This document shows positions 1-18,416 of a stretch of 23,513 nt of DNA, one piece after another. Positions within the stretch are counted from its first letter, which is position 1; every line of letters starts with the position of its first letter. A program made the translations under genes and the position numbers. The stretch lies in the NCBI GenBank assembly GCA_008931825.1, contig QXVZ01034626.1, positions 1-23,513 on the forward strand. Reading direction: 5' to 3'. The notes beneath the pieces are model-generated. The model ran no database searches. It had not been told where the DNA came from and saw only the letters and a program-made list of their open reading frames with translations. Origin of the DNA: Phallusia fumigata. Its lineage: Eukaryota > Chordata > Ascidiacea > Phlebobranchia > Ascidiidae.

Positions 1-120
1 GATAATGTATTCCTTTGAATGACCATACAGAGCACGAGATCTTTGCAGGCAAAGTAAAGGAAATGCATGCAAATTTAACACTGACACTTTACATGGCAGA
101 GTACACAATTGAGCATTTAC

Positions 121-2754
121 CTCTTCAACTTTGGAGGTGGAACTGTCAGCAACATCAGGAAGAGGTTTTCCAATATTTTCCACAGCATCAGCAGGTAGTT
201 GTTGCAGCAAATCTTCAAATGGTAGCTCACTCTCTTGCTTTAGTAGACTTACTTCGTCCATGACTAAGAATTAACAGAAGACTTTAATATTCTGTTTTAA
301 AACTGCACTAATCTACTGATAAGTTATTCGCTATACTTTTTATTTTCCAGAAATAAAACATTTGTGCTTTTAACATTTTAGAGAGTTAGGTTGAAGTGAT
401 AAAAAATGACTGGGGAAAAACATTTCATAATTTTTGTACTCTACTTGGGACATGTTTAAACCTTTTTGCTCATAAACCCATGTTTGCAGGTTTCGGTCAA
501 GCATCAAACATCACTTCTGACAGTGCATAGAGTATTAAGCAGTTTAAAGCACCACGTCTGAATGGGTTCTATTACTTGGTACTTTAAATATAACATTGCA
601 AAAACATATTTGCTGTTGGGATTGTTTAGTTTGCTATCACAGTTCACCACTTAGAAAAGATTCTTACCATTTTCCTCATTGTCATTTTGCTCTTCCTTGG
701 CAATTGTCTCTTCATCATCGCTTGAAGCTCCTTGTGGTAGGAATTCATCTAAAAACAAATACTTTATTATACAAGTGAAACAGGTGCTTTAAACAACATA
801 AAAGCGAAGACTTACCATCACTGCCATGTTTGGAGCTGGATTTGGATCTTGGGCTGGTTGGAGTTTGATTTAGGCCTTGTGTCAACCAATCTGAATATTT
901 GGCAGTTTGGTCAACAATGAAATTCAGATGAAGGTCCAATGCTTTCTGTCTCTTCTCATCCAGCAAACACTGTTGCTTGTACTGTACAACCTGGACAATA
1001 ATCAATCTAAAAATTTGAAACAAAAGGATAGAAGCCCAGCAACAGTGTTGTCATGTATACATGTGCCAAGTTATATTGCTGCACATAGAACGCATTTTCT
1101 AAGGGCAGAAGCAGAACCTGCTGTTATCTTTGAACCAGTCATTGAAGTGCTATGTAGACTGTCACAACAAGCACTGGTCAGTGCAGACATGTTGGTTCAA
1201 TAGGTTTGGACCAGCTACACACAATGACAGCAACAGACTTGACTGAATATACCTTTCCTATGTTAGACCAGAACACTCGAACTTGGCGAGCTATGTTCGA
1301 TGCGATTCTGCGGAGCTTTTGTTGTCCTTCTTTTTCTGCCCTTTTCTCTTTTTCCCGTAGATCTTTGTGGTAATTATTGACAGTGCGTACCAACTAAAAT
1401 GAAAAACAGATCAATTTTGGGTAACATACCAGAAAATGCTAAAAACCAATCAACATACGATTAATTTTTTGTAAATAAACATTTCATCACCTTTCTGGCA
1501 GCAACACGCTTCCATTTGCGCTCCTGTGCAAAATCAGCAGCCAACCATCGCATCTCCTCAAGCAGATAATCCCAGTGGGTCTTATTTCTAGGTGGTTCTT
1601 GCACCTGAAGTAATTAATAGCAGATGTTGCTTTAATGCAATAAGCCCAGGGTTAGGTACAATTATAATGTGTTGAGAAAAGGTTTTAAGCAATACAGTTC
1701 GGAACAAAGAAACAAACAAACAATCAAATGTTTATTTGAGAACTGATGTGATGTAATGAGAATTGTGTCATAACTATAAACTGATTTTTTACAGTTCCAC
1801 TGTAGTTTTATTTTTAAAGAGTTAAAACAAAAACATAACTTATTCACTCCTTTCACCCAATATCTTTGCAGGCCACAAAACCTTGCTGTTGGGCAGCATG
1901 CCCACGACTCTCTGCCATATTTTTAATTGAGAAAAATTAAACACAACAGTACATTACCTTGGGAAGCCTTCGCTGCGACCACAAGCCTTGTTTTCGGAGT
2001 TCAGCAACTCTACGTTGGATGACGGCATCTTGCTTGGCTCTTTCTATTATCTCTTCCTTAGAGCCAATGGTGTCCTCATAAACATCAGATAAGGTAGGGC
2101 GTGATGACTGCTTCAACCTGAAGTTTAGATTCTAGTTAGGACTAAGGTACATTCACCTGATTACCCTGTAATACATGCCTTAGTACTGTACTTGGAGAGA
2201 GGGGTGCAGAAGTTAATGCTGGTCTTGCTTTAGCAGGTTCAGGCAAAATCTGTGTTCTACAAAAAGTCAGTCATTAGAAAATTTGTGGCAAAAAACACAG
2301 CAAGGCAGCTTGTTTAAAACTTACATTATTCCAGAAGGTGTTGGCTCCTTTTCTGCCTCTTCATCTGCCTGTTTAAAAAATTAGGTTTTAAATTTCACAC
2401 ACTTCTGGAAGCAGAAAAAGTAATAATACTGACTAAAAACTTTTCATTAGGGGGAGTTTTCTGTGGTTCTTGTTCTGGCTCAACAGGAGGTGGTTGCAAT
2501 GAGATAGTAGTCAACTCTGAAGATGCCTTTCTCTTGGTTGTTACAATAGGATTTTGTTGTATGTGCTCAAGCAACTGTTTCGAGGGCCGTTTTTTGAAAT
2601 TTGAAAACTCAATATAGTTGCCGTCATGTTGAAGAAAAAACAATTCTGTGAGCAAATCTTTGTAATGCTGCACACATTCTAACAATTCAGCATTTTTGGA
2701 CTCTGAAACAAATGCTCGCTTTTCCAGCATTGACATACAGCTTGCTGCATCCAT
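121..2754 (-). CDS. srcap: SRCAP/Domino-family chromatin remodelling ATPase, N-terminal part (partial, runs off left edge)
   Basis: Swi2/Snf2-type ATPase subunit of the nuclear SWR1/SRCAP complex, which exchanges H2A.Z into nucleosomes (family knowledge). Nine minus-strand exons join in frame to 419 codons: 2434-2754, 2325-2368, 2179-2256, 1958-2117, 1491-1604, 1253-1393, 816-990, 668-748, 121-263. The HSA domain lies around residues 205-285 ([20 protein letters not shown], then [20 protein letters not shown]). It is followed by the SRCAP-type segment [19 protein letters not shown], an acidic [12 protein letters not shown] stretch and [14 protein letters not shown]. The ATPase domain would lie beyond position 1. 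The ATG at 2752-2754 is chosen because it is the first Met after an in-frame stop; a start in an upstream exon is not excluded. The splice from 2179 to 2117 needs a GC donor. EP400 is the alternative, but the post-HSA segment is SRCAP/Domino-like. Confidence 0.88.
264..667 (-). other. SRCAP intron without other visible features
   Basis: This 404-bp intron lies between the exon at 668-748 and the exon at 121-263. It is AT-rich, ends in ttcttag on the minus strand and starts with gtaagaatc. I see nothing else in it. Confidence 0.7.
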
Positions 2755-2981
2755 TGAAATGGGTTTGGATAATTTTGCTTCCTTGCTACGGCATTGCTTA
2801 GGGGTTGACACTGGTGAATGATTTGTTCAACAAGGTTCAGTATTGGAGCTGATCTGCAAAAAAATGATCATTACAACCACACGCCTCCGCAAGGGCAAGG
2901 AAAAATGCTGATAATTTATGGAAACCTTTGCTACAATATTGAATTTGATGTATTGTCAAATTTTGTGACAATTAAACTAAA
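1212..2981. repeat. Direct repeat A, copy 1 (about 1.77 kb) ending at an N
   Basis: Copy 1 begins cagctacacacaatgacag and ends aattaaactaaa immediately before the N at 2982. By eye the first kilobase is identical to copy 2. The remainder differs by roughly ten substitutions and two small indels, all at its right-hand end. Confidence 0.95.
2118..2178 (-). other. Inferred GC-AG intron in SRCAP (same in duplicate at 3889-3949)
   Basis: Read on the minus strand, this 61-nt intron begins gcatgtatta after CTAAG and ends aacttcag, with a branch-like cctaact inside. Only one frame of each flanking exon is open. Of the donors nearby, AAG|GCATGT is the one that leaves the two-base carry the next exon needs. 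The neighbouring GT donors lead into a stop (TGA) in the next exon. Confidence 0.6.
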
Positions 2982-3023
2982 NCAGCTACACACAATGACA
3001 GCAACAGACTTGACTGAATATAC

Positions 3024-4526
3024 CTTTCCTATGTTAGACCAGAACACTCGAACTTGGCGAGCTATGTTCGATGCGATTCTGCGGAGCTTTTGTTGTCCTT
3101 CTTTTTCTGCCCTTTTCTCTTTTTCCCGTAGATCTTTGTGGTAATTATTGACAGTGCGTACCAACTAAAATGAAAAACAGATCAATTTTGGGTAACATAC
3201 CAGAAAATGCTAAAAACCAATCAACATACGATTAATTTTTTGTAAATAAACATTTCATCACCTTTCTGGCAGCAACACGCTTCCATTTGCGCTCCTGTGC
3301 AAAATCAGCAGCCAACCATCGCATCTCCTCAAGCAGATAATCCCAGTGGGTCTTATTTCTAGGTGGTTCTTGCACCTGAAGTAATTAATAGCAGATGTTG
3401 CTTTAATGCAATAAGCCCAGGGTTAGGTACAATTATAATGTGTTGAGAAAAGGTTTTAAGCAATACAGTTCGGAACAAAGAAACAAACAAACAATCAAAT
3501 GTTTATTTGAGAACTGATGTGATGTAATGAGAATTGTGTCATAACTATAAACTGATTTTTTACAGTTCCACTGTAGTTTTATTTTTAAAGAGTTAAAACA
3601 AAAACATAACTTATTCACTCCTTTCACCCAATATCTTTGCAGGCCACAAAACCTTGCTGTTGGGCAGCATGCCCACGACTCTCTGCCATATTTTTAATTG
3701 AGAAAAATTAAACACAACAGTACATTACCTTGGGAAGCCTTCGCTGCGACCACAAGCCTTGTTTTCGGAGTTCAGCAACTCTACGTTGGATGACGGCATC
3801 TTGCTTGGCTCTTTCTATTATCTCTTCCTTAGAGCCAATGGTGTCCTCATAAACATCAGATAAGGTAGGGCGTGATGACTGCTTCAACCTGAAGTTTAGA
3901 TTCTAGTTAGGACTAAGGTACATTCACCTGATTACCCTGTAATACATGCCTTAGTACTGTACTTGGAGAGAGGGGTGCAGAAGTTAATGCTGGTCTTGCT
4001 TTAGCAGGTTCAGGCAAAATTGGTGTTCTACAAAAAGTCAGCCATTAGAAAATTTGTGGCAAAAAACACAGCAAGGCAGCTTGTTTAAAACTTACATTAT
4101 TCCAGAAGGTGTTGGCTCCTTTTCTGCCTCTTCATCTGCCTGTTTAAAAAATTAGGTTTTAAAATTTCACACACTTCTGGAAGCAGAAAAAGTAATAATA
4201 CTGACTAAAAACTTTTCATTAGGGGGAGTTTTCTGTGGTTCTTGTTCTGGCTCAACAGGAGGTGGTTGCAATGAGGTAGTGGTCAACTCTGAAGATGCCT
4301 TTCTCTTGGTTGTTACAATAGGATTTTGTTGTATGTGCTCAAGCAACTGTTTCGAGGGCCGTTTTTTGAAATTTGAAAACTCAATATAGTTGCCGTCATG
4401 TTGAAGAAAAAACAATTCTGTGAGCAAATCTTTGTAATGCTGCACACATTCTAACAATTCAGCATTTTTGGACTCTGAAACAAATGCTCGCTTTTCCAGC
4501 ATTGACATACAGCTTGCTGCATCCAT
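3024..4526 (-). CDS. Second copy of SRCAP exons 1-6 (near-identical duplicate, probably the other allele)
   Basis: Exons 4206-4526, 4096-4139, 3950-4027, 3729-3888, 3262-3375 and 3024-3164 repeat the six 5' exons found at 1253-2754, with the same splice sites and open frames. Visible coding differences are few: a Thr for Ile in the Ser/Thr-rich stretch before the PPP motif, and a Pro for Gln after the first intron pair. A single N at 2982 separates the copies. This copy lies 5' of the other on the gene's strand. Both remain fully open, which argues against a decayed pseudogene. Most likely it is the alternative allele laid in tandem by assembly; a true exon duplication is the other option. 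Confidence 0.85.
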
Positions 4527-4640
4527 TGAAATGGGTTTGGATAATTTTGCTTCCTTGCTACGGCATTGCTTAGGGGTTGACACTGGTGAATGATTTCTTC
4601 AACAAGGTTCAGTATTGGAGCTGATCTGCAAAACATGATC
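4527..4640 (-). promoter_or_regulatory. SRCAP 5' untranslated segment with splice acceptor (copy at 2755-2868)
   Basis: On the minus strand an acceptor ending ttttgcag sits at 4626-4633, so the first exon would begin at 4625. It runs through a tiny upstream ORF (ATG CCG TAG) to the ATG at 4526. Copy 1 has a stronger T-run (tttttttgcag) before the same position, 2853. It could be a cis acceptor after a non-coding exon or, if the host is an ascidian, a spliced-leader acceptor. Confidence 0.45.
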
Positions 4641-4752
4641 ATTACAACCATGCGCCTCCGCAAGGGCAAGGAAAAATGCTGATAATTTATGGAAACCTTT
4701 GCTACAATATTGAATTTGATGTATTGTCAAATTTTGTGACAATTAAACTAAA

Positions 4753-7109
4753 CACACTTAAGATGGCTAAATTTTCGTTTTCAAACCAGATCACCAATCT
4801 TGCATAATGCATGAAGATTTTTTTCCAAAAGGTGGTTTATTTGTATGTACAGGCTTAATTTATTGCCTTTTAATTGACATTCAATTACAGTACTGTGTGT
4901 CAATATGCAGAATATGGCACTTCCCAACAGGATCTCAGGCGTGATCAGAATGGACCAAAATGTCCTGCGTGTGCAACCAACACAGTGACAAAGATGACTA
5001 GGCAGGACAATAAAAACAGAACACTTCCAATTAAAAAACTCACAAAAGTTGTTTGGTCAACCTTGTGCAAAATTAGTATTAATTGTGACTTGGTGCACCT
5101 GTCTCAAACCCAATAAATCATCTTTTTCATTTATTGTTTTTTAAAACAGCATAATTTTACATTTTTGAATTTACTTGTCATAATTTACAGAAAACACATC
5201 TCCATGGTATTGCACAAGCAGATCTGAACTACTTTAGCTTACCACCTCAAAGGCAAAATAGCCAATGGATAAAAAACATTTTGCAGCACAAGGCTGTGGT
5301 GGCCAAAACAAGTTGTAAATTAAGTTTATTTGTAAATTGCTTCTTCCATTCAACGCCAAGTAAAGAAACTGTAGTTATTAAGTAAGATTAAACAATTGCG
5401 AAGGACAAAGCAAAACTTTCAAGCATGTGCATGCAATTAAGAACCTACCGATATCTGCAGAAATCCGCGTAAAGAAAGCCCATCCAACGTCAAGTAACAA
5501 TCATCCAGATGGATCAGTACCTGACAATCATTTTCATTTCTATATAGGTGCTAAAGCGATTGAAAGCACTAAACATGAAACACATTCAGTTAACAAACCA
5601 CAACCACACCGGCCCGCCGAGAAAGAGTGAGCGCGAAAATGGCGAGTTTCACGTTGGCCTGGTACGGCGCATGCGCAGTATTGCGTTTTTCACCACGCGG
5701 TTGCTTCTTTGTATTGCTTGGATTGGCGCACAATCTGCCCTCTGTTTGGAAAGGGTGGGAAATAAGCACCGGCACTGTGGTGAAAACCTTGTTATAATGG
5801 GTGGTCGGTATATGGCAGTCACCAGTTACGCAATGATTAAAAACCACACCACAATACAAAACTAATTTGGTACGATAAAACCAAAACATACAGACAAATA
5901 CAAAACCCTTGCTTTTCTGGTTTCGGCAATCTTTTTTGCAGTGTTGTGCAATACCTATTTTAGCGCTTGACAACACGAAACGTTATATTTCTTGTTTTTC
6001 ATATTTCTTGCTTGTGCAAACTAGATTAGTTAATTTATTTCGTTTCAAAATTTGCCCATCATCTTTTTCAAAAAATCCGCACCGTTTGTGATTTGTGCCA
6101 AAAGCAAAACCTGTTTTGCAAGGACATAAATTCAAGACCCATTGCAGCATTACAATGGCTTCTATCATCTGCAATCAATCGCCCAGCTTTTAACGCCTTT
6201 CAGATTTGGTATTACACGTTTTTGAAAGTATTTTGGGGGCAAATCAAAATGAAAGCGATTGAACAAAGATAAGAAAGCACTTTCATAATTGACTTCAGGT
6301 CACGGAACGGGCCGAATAATTGCTTTCAAATAATTTTCAAAACCAGAAAAGTTGCAGTATTGCTTAAAACCTAGTTGCTGTAAGCGCGTGAAAAATTTTA
6401 ACAACTTTTGATAATTGTCTACGTTCTCGTCCGGACTAAGCGCACCCAACAGTGTGAAAATTTTTTACCCTAACTGAACAAACGTAAGCTGCGATCTTGT
6501 GTCAGTTCCTCAAACAAATTGAAAGTTTTTGCTGTGAAAAAAAAAGATCTCCGTAGTTCTCTTACGTTCCAAAATGTTTGCCCTGACTAAGAATACTGGT
6601 TTCGTTAACATGCACTAAATGTAAATTCTGTTCTGGCAAAAGTAAACAAATAAGGTCTGTTAGGTTGCATAAAAATGTTTGTTGTTACAGTGTGCCTGAA
6701 ACAAGCGTATCGATGCACAATTGCAATTATTAGGTGTTTGGATGCGCTAAAATTTACATGAATTTTTTGCAACCTAACCAGTATAAACATTTTTTAATGA
6801 CCAAACCCAAGTTTTTGTTTTTGGCAGACAGTTGCTATAATTCCAGAGGTATCAACATGTCAGGTTTTGTAGATGTGTTTATTATGTTTCATCAACTGTT
6901 TAAAATAAAGGTGAATTCAATAGTTTGGTTTAAACTTTAAAATTATTGGCAATTAAGATTGTGAATTATTATTCAGACACTGGTGATGAACAGTTTTTGT
7001 CATACGTTTGCCAATTTTGTAACAATAGAGAGTTGGTGTGTTTTAAAATGAAACTAGTCCACCATCGGAAAATTAAAAATCAGTGAGGGGACATGCTAAA
7101 TTTCTTTCA

Positions 7110-7125
<16 letters not shown>
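4753..7125. other. Intergenic region between divergent SRCAP and USP7
   Basis: About 2.4 kb between the minus-strand SRCAP 5' end and the plus-strand USP7 5' end. Open frames here are short and unlike any family I know. Apart from the GC-rich promoter-like patch at 5600-5770 the sequence is AT-rich, with T and A runs and no repeat or RNA gene I can support. Confidence 0.7.
5600..5770. promoter_or_regulatory. GC-rich promoter-like patch with NRF1-type and YY1-like sites
   Basis: A CpG-containing island in AT-rich surroundings. It contains the palindrome core GCGCATGCGC at 5667-5676 (NRF1 type), AAAATGGCG at 5636-5644 (YY1 type), cggcccgccga near 5611 and an inverted CCAAT (gattggcg) near 5721. 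NRF1, YY1 and CCAAT boxes are typical of TATA-less housekeeping promoters (established knowledge). Its position between two head-to-head housekeeping genes suggests a bidirectional promoter for SRCAP and USP7 (inference). Transcription start sites cannot be read from sequence. Confidence 0.5.
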
Positions 7126-14495
<7,370 letters not shown>

Positions 14496-15405
14496 TTGCT
14501 GTACTCGAGTCACTGTCCCAGCTTGCTTCTTGTATTTCTATATTCTTTGCTTTGTTTGGTTGACATAACTCTGCGTTGATTTTTCACAAAGCAAACGGCC
14601 CCGAATAACATTTACCATTCTAGGTTGCTGGCCCAATTGATTGACATTAGCGGTAAATTTTACTTTTTGATTCTTTGATAAGGGTTCTGGTATTTTGGAC
14701 CAACGTTGTGATTGACTTGGAGACACACAACACGTTTCCTGTATATCAGTGAGAACTCACTTCCTAATTAATTATTGTGCTTTTTATTTAAAGTCTCTTC
14801 CCTTCCACTACATGTTTAACACTGACAATTTTGTGTTTCCTATCTGGCAAAATCCCTTTTGACAATTTTTTTGCTGTGCAAATTTATTATTGGAACGTGC
14901 TAAGGTCCGTCTGACTTTGGTGGATGTTGTGTGCCGTTTTCATTTGATTGATAGTTACTCGAAGTTCACATGTGTATCGTTGTACAAAGAAAACTCAAAC
15001 TCAAGTTCACTTTGGCCAATGACCCACTTGCACGGCCTAAACATCTCTCCACATTTTTGTTCCAGGGTGTCACTTTGTAGTAAATCTCCTTCGCTCGCAT
15101 TGGTTGCGACGACAAGACACCATGCACTACCAAAGCATGTTTATGTAGGCAATTTCGGTGTCTTTTTTGTTTTGCGCTGTCCCGCCGCTTACACTGACAG
15201 CTCAACATAAAGAAGACTTTAGATTTACCATGTGTGTGTAGTAACATTTGTCTGGAGCCTGGCCGCTTATGTACAGAAGTGTATTCTGAGTGTCCATGTG
15301 TAGCCGCCTGCTGCATGCTCAATACCGTTTTTTGTGTGGCTTTCTTCGCTCCCGCTTTTGAACAAGAAACAACTACTGCACCTGTCAGCATGCAGGTTGT
15401 CGGTT

Positions 15406-15411
15406 AATAAA
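15406..15411 (+). terminator. Candidate USP7 polyadenylation signal AATAAA
   Basis: This is the first canonical AATAAA downstream of the USP7 stop, and a T/G-rich stretch follows (tttggtgtacag, ccttggttgtagg). It implies a 3' untranslated region of about 0.9 kb. Later alternatives are ATTAAA at 15601 and AATAAA at 15879. Confidence 0.35.
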
Positions 15412-16501
15412 TTTGGTGTACAGTCAAAAGCTATTTCCTTGGTTGTAGGCATATATACCACTATAAGCAATACACTCTTTAGGGATCTATTTACTGATTT
15501 GGCTTTCGTTTAAATCACAACAAAGCTTGTTTGCCCAATGTCTGTTATTATGAGTAATTTTTGTGCATAATCTAATTTTTAATGTTATTTGGAAGTTGCT
15601 ATTAAATATTTTCGTGACAACTCTTATTAATGTTGAAGATGTTTTGCAGACATGAAAAAATTGGAAGGCAAAAGATCAAAGTTTTTTCAACTAAGACCCA
15701 ATCTAAAGTTAGTGACTAGAGGAATCGACCGAGCAGCGCGTGTTTTATACTAGGTTGTGGTTCCGGAAAAATTGTCAGCATCAAAGGTTTTGATAGCTTG
15801 TAAAAGTGCCCTTGCCCACATTATGAGGTCACATATACAGAGAAACATTTGCGTATATTTATTTGCTCACGAGTTTAAAATAAATAGTGAACAAAAAATA
15901 ATTCAAATGCTCGGTGGGGAAAGCAAGCATTGGTTGAAGATACAAATTTTTAACAATGTTTGTGATAAGAAAGTTTTTTAATTGGCTGTAAATACTTCAG
16001 AGTATTCAAGTAAAAACTTTACTTGTTCGGAAATTTAATAAGGATCTTGTGTATGAACCCATTTGTGCATGTCATGTAAATAATGGTTTAAACCACAAAG
16101 GTAACACAAAGCTTCCATGGTGGATGCGGATATAACTTATGGTCAACAGTTTGCAAAAAAGCCCAGCTATGCACATCACAGCACTCAACATGAAAATTAA
16201 AGTTTTCAATTAATTTCAATAAAACACGTGTGCACCACAACTAAATAAGGTTGTGACCGCAAAACCTGAAATTACAAAAAAATACATGGATTTTATATTG
16301 CGCCAGTAAAATAAGCAACAGTTGTGGGCCAATTCTTGTGAAATGCAATCTACCAAGTTAATATATAATAGTTGGCATTCGTTGCCATGGTGTTAGACAA
16401 GTTCTTTTAATTCAGGCTCTCTCCAATTCTTGTATAACACACACTTAGATTAGGCACAGCTTAAAGCAAATGGCATCCTGTTATGCCAATGAAAAGTGGT
16501 T

Positions 16502-16507
16502 TTTAAT
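16502..16507 (-). terminator. Candidate NAA30 polyadenylation signal (ATTAAA on minus strand)
   Basis: The plus-strand tttaat reads ATTAAA on the minus strand, about 145 bases beyond the NAA30 stop. A second ATTAAA lies at 16406-16411. I see no canonical minus-strand AATAAA nearer than about 15.86 kb. Confidence 0.3.
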
Positions 16508-16650
16508 CAAGATAAATTCATACCTACTGACAATTCATCAACAAAAACAACTCAGGAATTCATTAAAATGTGAATAACACAACCCGAAATGCCAGGTATA
16601 CAATTTGTGGCAATTGCATATAGATTTGACTGTGCGATGTGGCAACATTG

Positions 16651-18207
16651 TCAGCAGAGCCAAAGTTTTAACCGCAAGGCATCGACTCCATTCAAGTAGT
16701 AACGAAAAAGTCTTTTGTCACGGACAAAACCCAAGTTTTCGTAAAGTTTTAATGCAGAGTGGTTGGTAACTTCAGTTTCTAGAACAACCTAAACATGATA
16801 ACATTATAGATTTAGATTTTACAACTACTAACCGTCGTTGTACAGAATACTAATACAGCTATGTCACCACCCATAAGCAATAAGTGCATCAGTCTTAATT
16901 AGAGTCCATGCAACAGCATGATTGACTACATGTACTCACAGAAGTCTTATATGCAAATGATTGGGTCTATATTTTAGTTTGCATGTAAAGTTCAAAATTC
17001 TTGTCAACACAAGCATTTTACCACAAGACAAAATAGACTTTACCCTGTCGTTGAATTTGGGTTTTTACAAATCATTGTGGGTTGGTGTTTCTTAAATGTA
17101 CAAAAAAAGTTGCACAGCTGTTATTAATTTTGTTAAAATGTAATAAAATAACCACCAAAATGTCCAAATGTGTAAATTGGACTGGTATCCATACATAAAA
17201 GAGGATTGTGATACAGATATAATCTGTGTGTTGAACTTCTGATTTTTGACTTTTGTGATTGACATTTTAAATTATTGACAAAGATTTTATTTCAATTTTT
17301 AGGTGCATAATTTTACACAATCTTTACAAATTCTAACATGGCACAAACCTCATCACATCCTTCCTCAGTCATTGCTTCAATTGCCATTTTTACCAAGTTC
17401 GAACCTAAACAATGAAACAAACCCTTTAATTCGCAAACAATTTACACGAACTGTTGGTAAATGCAATACCAATTTTTTTGCGCCGCACGGTCTCGTCAAC
17501 AGCCAGCATTGCAATGTAACCTCTCCTTGTGACTTTTTTGTGCAAATCTAACTTGCAAACGATGGCACCAACATACTGTGACTCAAAAATTGCCTAAAAA
17601 ACATGAACATATTTAATTTAATGCTCTTTGAGGACAAATTTCAAAAACTTGCACTCACCAAAAAGCATAGGTGTGGCCAGTTATGGATGAAGTACCTATA
17701 TGTATATATAGAATATGGCTCAGATAAGTCTTTTGTTATAAGGTGCATTATGGCGGGCATTTGCAGTTCACTCTTGTAACGGACATAGCAAATTCCTCTG
17801 CTCGCTGACACAACATTTTCTGCGATGTCATCTTCCTGTACTGACATACACAGTACAGTCTTGTCATTATTTGTATTGTCGCTTAAATTCAGTTTATCAA
17901 ACTGTTCCGTAGGGCTTAGTGGGTCACTGGCTGAATACTTCTCCTTTTCTTGATAATTTTCACCATTGCAATGTGAATCACCTGTACCAATGGTTATTGG
18001 GCCATTACAGGTAGTTTGGGCGTTTTCTGTGTCAGCTTGTTGACAATTGCTTTGAGAATGAAGTTTATCTTTGGGCACAGTGGGTATTTTGTTGCATTCT
18101 GTTGATACATCACTTGAGATATCACCACCAAACTGTTTGTGAATCCCATTTGCAGAAACTTTTTGTTTTACCATTTCTTGCATCGATGCCTGATGACTAC
18201 ATTCCAT
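16651..18207 (-). CDS. naa30: NAA30, catalytic subunit of the NatC N-terminal acetyltransferase
   Basis: GNAT-fold enzyme that acetylates N-terminal Met before hydrophobic residues, working with NAA35 and NAA38 on ribosomes (family knowledge). Four minus-strand exons, 17659-18207, 17470-17593, 17349-17404 and 16651-16788, join in frame to 288 residues. The first ~140 residues are a low-complexity Asn/Ser/Gln-rich leader. The catalytic domain follows: [83 protein letters not shown] and the end ALRLKLWLC. The acetyl-CoA loop reads RRKKIGSN where RxxGxG is usual. The ATG at 18205-18207 is the first in frame after an upstream TAA. Human NAA30 is longer (362 residues), mainly in its leader. Confidence 0.96.
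16789..17348 (-). other. NAA30 intron 3, no further features seen
   Basis: A 560-bp AT-rich intron between the exons coding EEGCDE and VVLETEVTN. It starts gtttgtgcc and ends catgtttag on the minus strand. Nothing else is recognisable in it. Confidence 0.7.
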
Positions 18208-18416
18208 GTTGTTGGATACATTCACAAAGACTGTTTACATCGGCATGCTGCAATGAATCAACTTACTGAAACAACCAGGAATGTCTGCAACATACAATTT
18301 GGGAAATACAAAGAGTATAAATATATTAACAAAACTGACATAAAACAATGACAGAGAAAAACTGGTGTTCAAAAATACTGGAACAGGACACAGGCATTTC
18401 CGTCTGACAGACTTAC

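Larger units (their letters stand above)
2983..4752. repeat. Direct repeat A, copy 2 (about 1.77 kb) starting at an N
   Basis: Starts with cagctacacacaatgacag directly after the N and ends aattaaactaaa at 4752, where unique sequence begins. It is the same length as copy 1 because two indels compensate. The exact abutment to a single N marks an assembly junction. Confidence 0.95.
14496..16650. other. 3' intergenic region between convergent USP7 and NAA30
   Basis: About 2.2 kb after the USP7 stop and before the NAA30 stop, which faces it. Only short open frames without recognisable similarity occur. It should hold the two 3' untranslated regions. I see no repeat, RNA gene or transposon end. 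Confidence 0.7.

Noticed and set aside
15-263. Plus-strand open frame of 82 codons
   Set aside because: It is antisense to a SRCAP exon at 121-263 whose minus-strand translation matches the family; the plus reading has no recognisable features.
3024-4526. Second SRCAP copy as a pseudogene or transposed fragment
   Set aside because: All frames and splice sites are intact and introns are retained, which excludes retroposition. The N junction points to allelic assembly.
4874-5116. 80-codon plus-strand frame between SRCAP and USP7
   Set aside because: No domain, no splice context, and composition like the surrounding intergenic DNA. It has a Cys pair resembling a zinc knuckle, but nothing further supports it.
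5639-5803. 54-codon plus-strand ORF starting ATGGCG in the promoter patch
   Set aside because: No recognisable motif. The ATGGCG is more simply a YY1-like site in a GC-rich promoter region.
14890-15391. Overlapping frames of 106 (plus) and 141 (minus) codons after USP7
   Set aside because: They overlap each other on opposite strands in the expected 3' untranslated region and resemble no known protein.
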